A stretch of 64,000 nucleotides of DNA from Butyricicoccus_B sp017886875 (lineage in GTDB: Bacteria > Bacillota > Clostridia > Oscillospirales > Butyricicoccaceae): positions 248,001-312,000 of the forward strand of contig OZ007036.1 of assembly GCA_963931655.1 (NCBI GenBank), read 5' to 3'. The notes below the pieces were generated by a model. It was not told where the DNA came from, did no database searches, and saw only the letters and a list, made by a program, of their open reading frames with translations. The position numbers were made by a program, and so were the translations under genes. Within the stretch, counting starts at the first letter, position 1. Each line of letters begins with the position of its first letter. Below are positions 62,455-64,000 of this stretch, in pieces.

Positions 62455-64000
62455 TTAATTTTTGAGTTTTTGGATAATTATAGAAAGCTGTTCGTTGACT
62501 TGTTCAACTTCCCATTTTAAATCATTTGCACTTAATCTTTCTGCACCATGACCTAAAATTATCATTTGTTCAGTAGCATCTGATGTTGCAACTCTAACTC
62601 TATGTTTACGTGATAAATCATAAGAGGCTTTTTCTATATACATATCAGCAGTTTCAGCCTCTTTTGTATATACAACATGAATATTTCCATCTTTTTCTAT
62701 ACTACCTATATTACCTTTAACTTTATAAGCATCAAAAACTAAAATAAGATTGCATTTTCTCATTCCTTGGAAGTTGCTTAAAATACGAATTAGTGCAGAA
62801 CGTGCAGCAGATAAATCATCTTTTGCAATTTCGTTAAGCTCGTCCCATGCAAAAATTATATTATAACCATCTACAAGCAAATAATCATCAGCTTTTATTC
62901 TTGATAGTGTTTCAGTTGAAAGGTCGGTGCGTTTAGGTGTTTTTTTAGAGCTATGAAAAGCATCATAAGAACGGTTTTTTATTTCACCATATGTTTTAAC
63001 AAAGATTTCTTCTATTTCTTTATCAGTTGCATTTGATGTATAGCGTGATTTATGAATAATAGGCTGAGTTTCTTCTGTTTTAGATTTTATTTCTGGGTGT
63101 AAATGTTGATATTTATATACTTCATTCCATTTAACATTAAAGCCTGCACCATGAGAACAAAAAACAGAGTCAGCAGGGTGAACAGTATCATGTTCAGCAT
63201 CATATCCTATTTGTGCTATCACTTTATCAGTGTTATGACATGGATAATAGTCTTTGAGAGTGCAGAAAAGTTTGCCTTTACCTTTTGAATAGGCTGCAAG
63301 TTCAGTAGGATAATTTCGCATAGTTGCAACAGGTGCAGTACCAGTTAGAATAGTATATTCTAAACCAGATTCAGAGGGCTCAAACTCACCATGCATTTTT
63401 TGAATATCAGTCATAGCACGACCAACCATTTCATTAGGCACTTCAAGAGTAAAAGAATAATAAGGCTCTAAAAGTATATTTTCAGCCTGCATAAGTCCTT
63501 GTCTAATTGCACGATATGTAGCTTGTCTAAAATCACCGCCTTCAGTGTGTTTTAGATGTGCTTTACCCGCTATAAGTGTTATTTTAACATCAGTAATAGG
63601 GCTACCAGTAAGCACACCAACATGAGTGGTTTCTAAAATATGAGTTAAAATAAGCCTTTGCCAGTTTATATCTAATGAGTCTGGACTACATTTAGAATCA
63701 ATTTGTATACCTTCTCCAGTTTCGAGTGGTTCTATTAAAAGATGAGTTTCAGCATAATGTCTTAAAGGTTCAAAATGACCAACACCAATAACAGGGTTTT
63801 TAATAGTTTCACGATATACTATATGACCTATGTCAAAGCTTGTGGTTATACCAAAACGCTCATGTAAAAGCTCAGTTAATATTTCAAGCTGAACTTCACC
63901 CATAAGTTGTACATGGATTTCTTTCTCATTCCAAACAACGTGAAGCATAGGGTCTTCTTCTTCAAGCTGTTTTAAATAACCAAGCATAGTATGAGCATCT
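62455..64000 (-). CDS. TetM-like ribosomal-protection/EF-G-like protein fused to a C-terminal NYN domain (5' end outside the window)
   Basis: The visible 515 or so codons begin in EF-G domain III (LMGEVQLEILTELL), continue through domain IV (with VGVLTGSPITDVKITLIAGKA, by position ~125-145) and domain V (LEVPNEMVGRAMTDIQKMHGEFE), and then a linker and an NYN/YacP-like ribonuclease domain from ~residue 370 (YLLVDGYNIIFAWDEL, ILVFDAYKVKG, ETADMYIEK, VRVATSDATEQ). The GTPase domain lies beyond the edge. The fusion is known in Clostridia; the elongation-factor half protects or rescues ribosomes and the NYN half may cut RNA. Its true role, resistance or housekeeping, is not clear. Confidence 0.85.
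   Translation of the reverse strand, partial: DAHTMLGYLKQLEEEDPMLHVVWNEKEIHVQLMGEVQLEILTELLHERFGITTSFDIGHIVYRETIKNPVIGVGHFEPLRHYAETHLLIEPLETGEGIQIDSKCSPDSLDINWQRLILTHILETTHVGVLTGSPITDVKITLIAGKAHLKHTEGGDFRQATYRAIRQGLMQAENILLEPYYSFTLEVPNEMVGRAMTDIQKMHGEFEPSESGLEYTILTGTAPVATMRNYPTELAAYSKGKGKLFCTLKDYYPCHNTDKVIAQIGYDAEHDTVHPADSVFCSHGAGFNVKWNEVYKYQHLHPEIKSKTEETQPIIHKSRYTSNATDKEIEEIFVKTYGEIKNRSYDAFHSSKKTPKRTDLSTETLSRIKADDYLLVDGYNIIFAWDELNEIAKDDLSAARSALIRILSNFQGMRKCNLILVFDAYKVKGNIGSIEKDGNIHVVYTKEAETADMYIEKASYDLSRKHRVRVATSDATEQMIILGHGAERLSANDLKWEVEQVNEQLSIIIQKLKN

Noticed and set aside
1..64000. tRNA or rRNA genes
   Set aside because: I saw no cloverleaf with a T-loop GTTCRA and CCA-type end, and no rRNA-like GC-rich segment in this window.

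Overview
The window is AT-rich DNA from a low-GC Gram-positive anaerobe, most likely a spore-forming member of class Clostridia. Evidence for this: a SigG-type sporulation sigma factor gene (43207-43977), rubredoxin/ferredoxin redox genes, an ECF folate transporter behind a THF-type leader, a YerC/YecD TrpR-like repressor and a TetM-like/NYN fusion, all with strong GGAGG ribosome-binding sites. I cannot assign a species from the sequence alone.

Region 1 (1-4.9 kb): an amidoligase with zinc ribbons, a DUF960 protein, an XRE regulator and a row of three zinc-ribbon membrane proteins. Region 2 (4.9-20.7 kb) is a decaying defence and mobile-DNA island. It holds a methyltransferase fragment joined out of frame to an N-terminally truncated helicase, then a type I-E CRISPR-Cas locus. 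That locus has at least four lesions: two frameshifts in cas3, an amber codon in cas8e, and a deletion fusing cse2 to cas7e. Its adaptation genes (cas1 and a Cas2-DnaQ fusion) and a one-spacer array are intact. Next come a RecQ-like helicase coupled to a Rep-like protein, a nucleotidyltransferase fused to its substrate-binding partner, and a DUF4143 remnant.

Region 3 (21-51.5 kb) is mostly housekeeping chromosome. It includes two membrane sensors with degenerate GGDEF and intact EAL domains, a rubredoxin-glutamate synthase-like protein, a ferredoxin/Gx transporter/NusG-II/ApbE flavin electron-transfer cluster, radical SAM, proC, NhaC antiporter, folT with a THF riboswitch, mntP with a yybP-ykoY manganese riboswitch, csoR-copA with a CsoR operator, malic enzyme, sigG, MTA/SAH deaminase, purine nucleoside phosphorylase, YerC-like repressor, methyltransferase and Hsp33. 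A TnpB transposon (about 48862-50197) sits eight codons into a citrate synthase gene and itself provides a replacement start codon.

Region 4 (about 51.6-62.0 kb) is an integrative element bounded by a 12-bp direct repeat that overlaps the -35 box of a DtxR/MntR-family regulator. It carries an Xis-Int fusion, a signal-peptide protein, an S-layer-homology protein, a serine recombinase, a D12-class adenine methyltransferase with an unknown partner, two copies of a ~290-bp non-coding repeat, and iteron-like 9-bp repeats. No conjugation genes were seen. Region 5 (62-64 kb): the DtxR-like regulator and, cut by the window edge, the TetM-like/NYN fusion.
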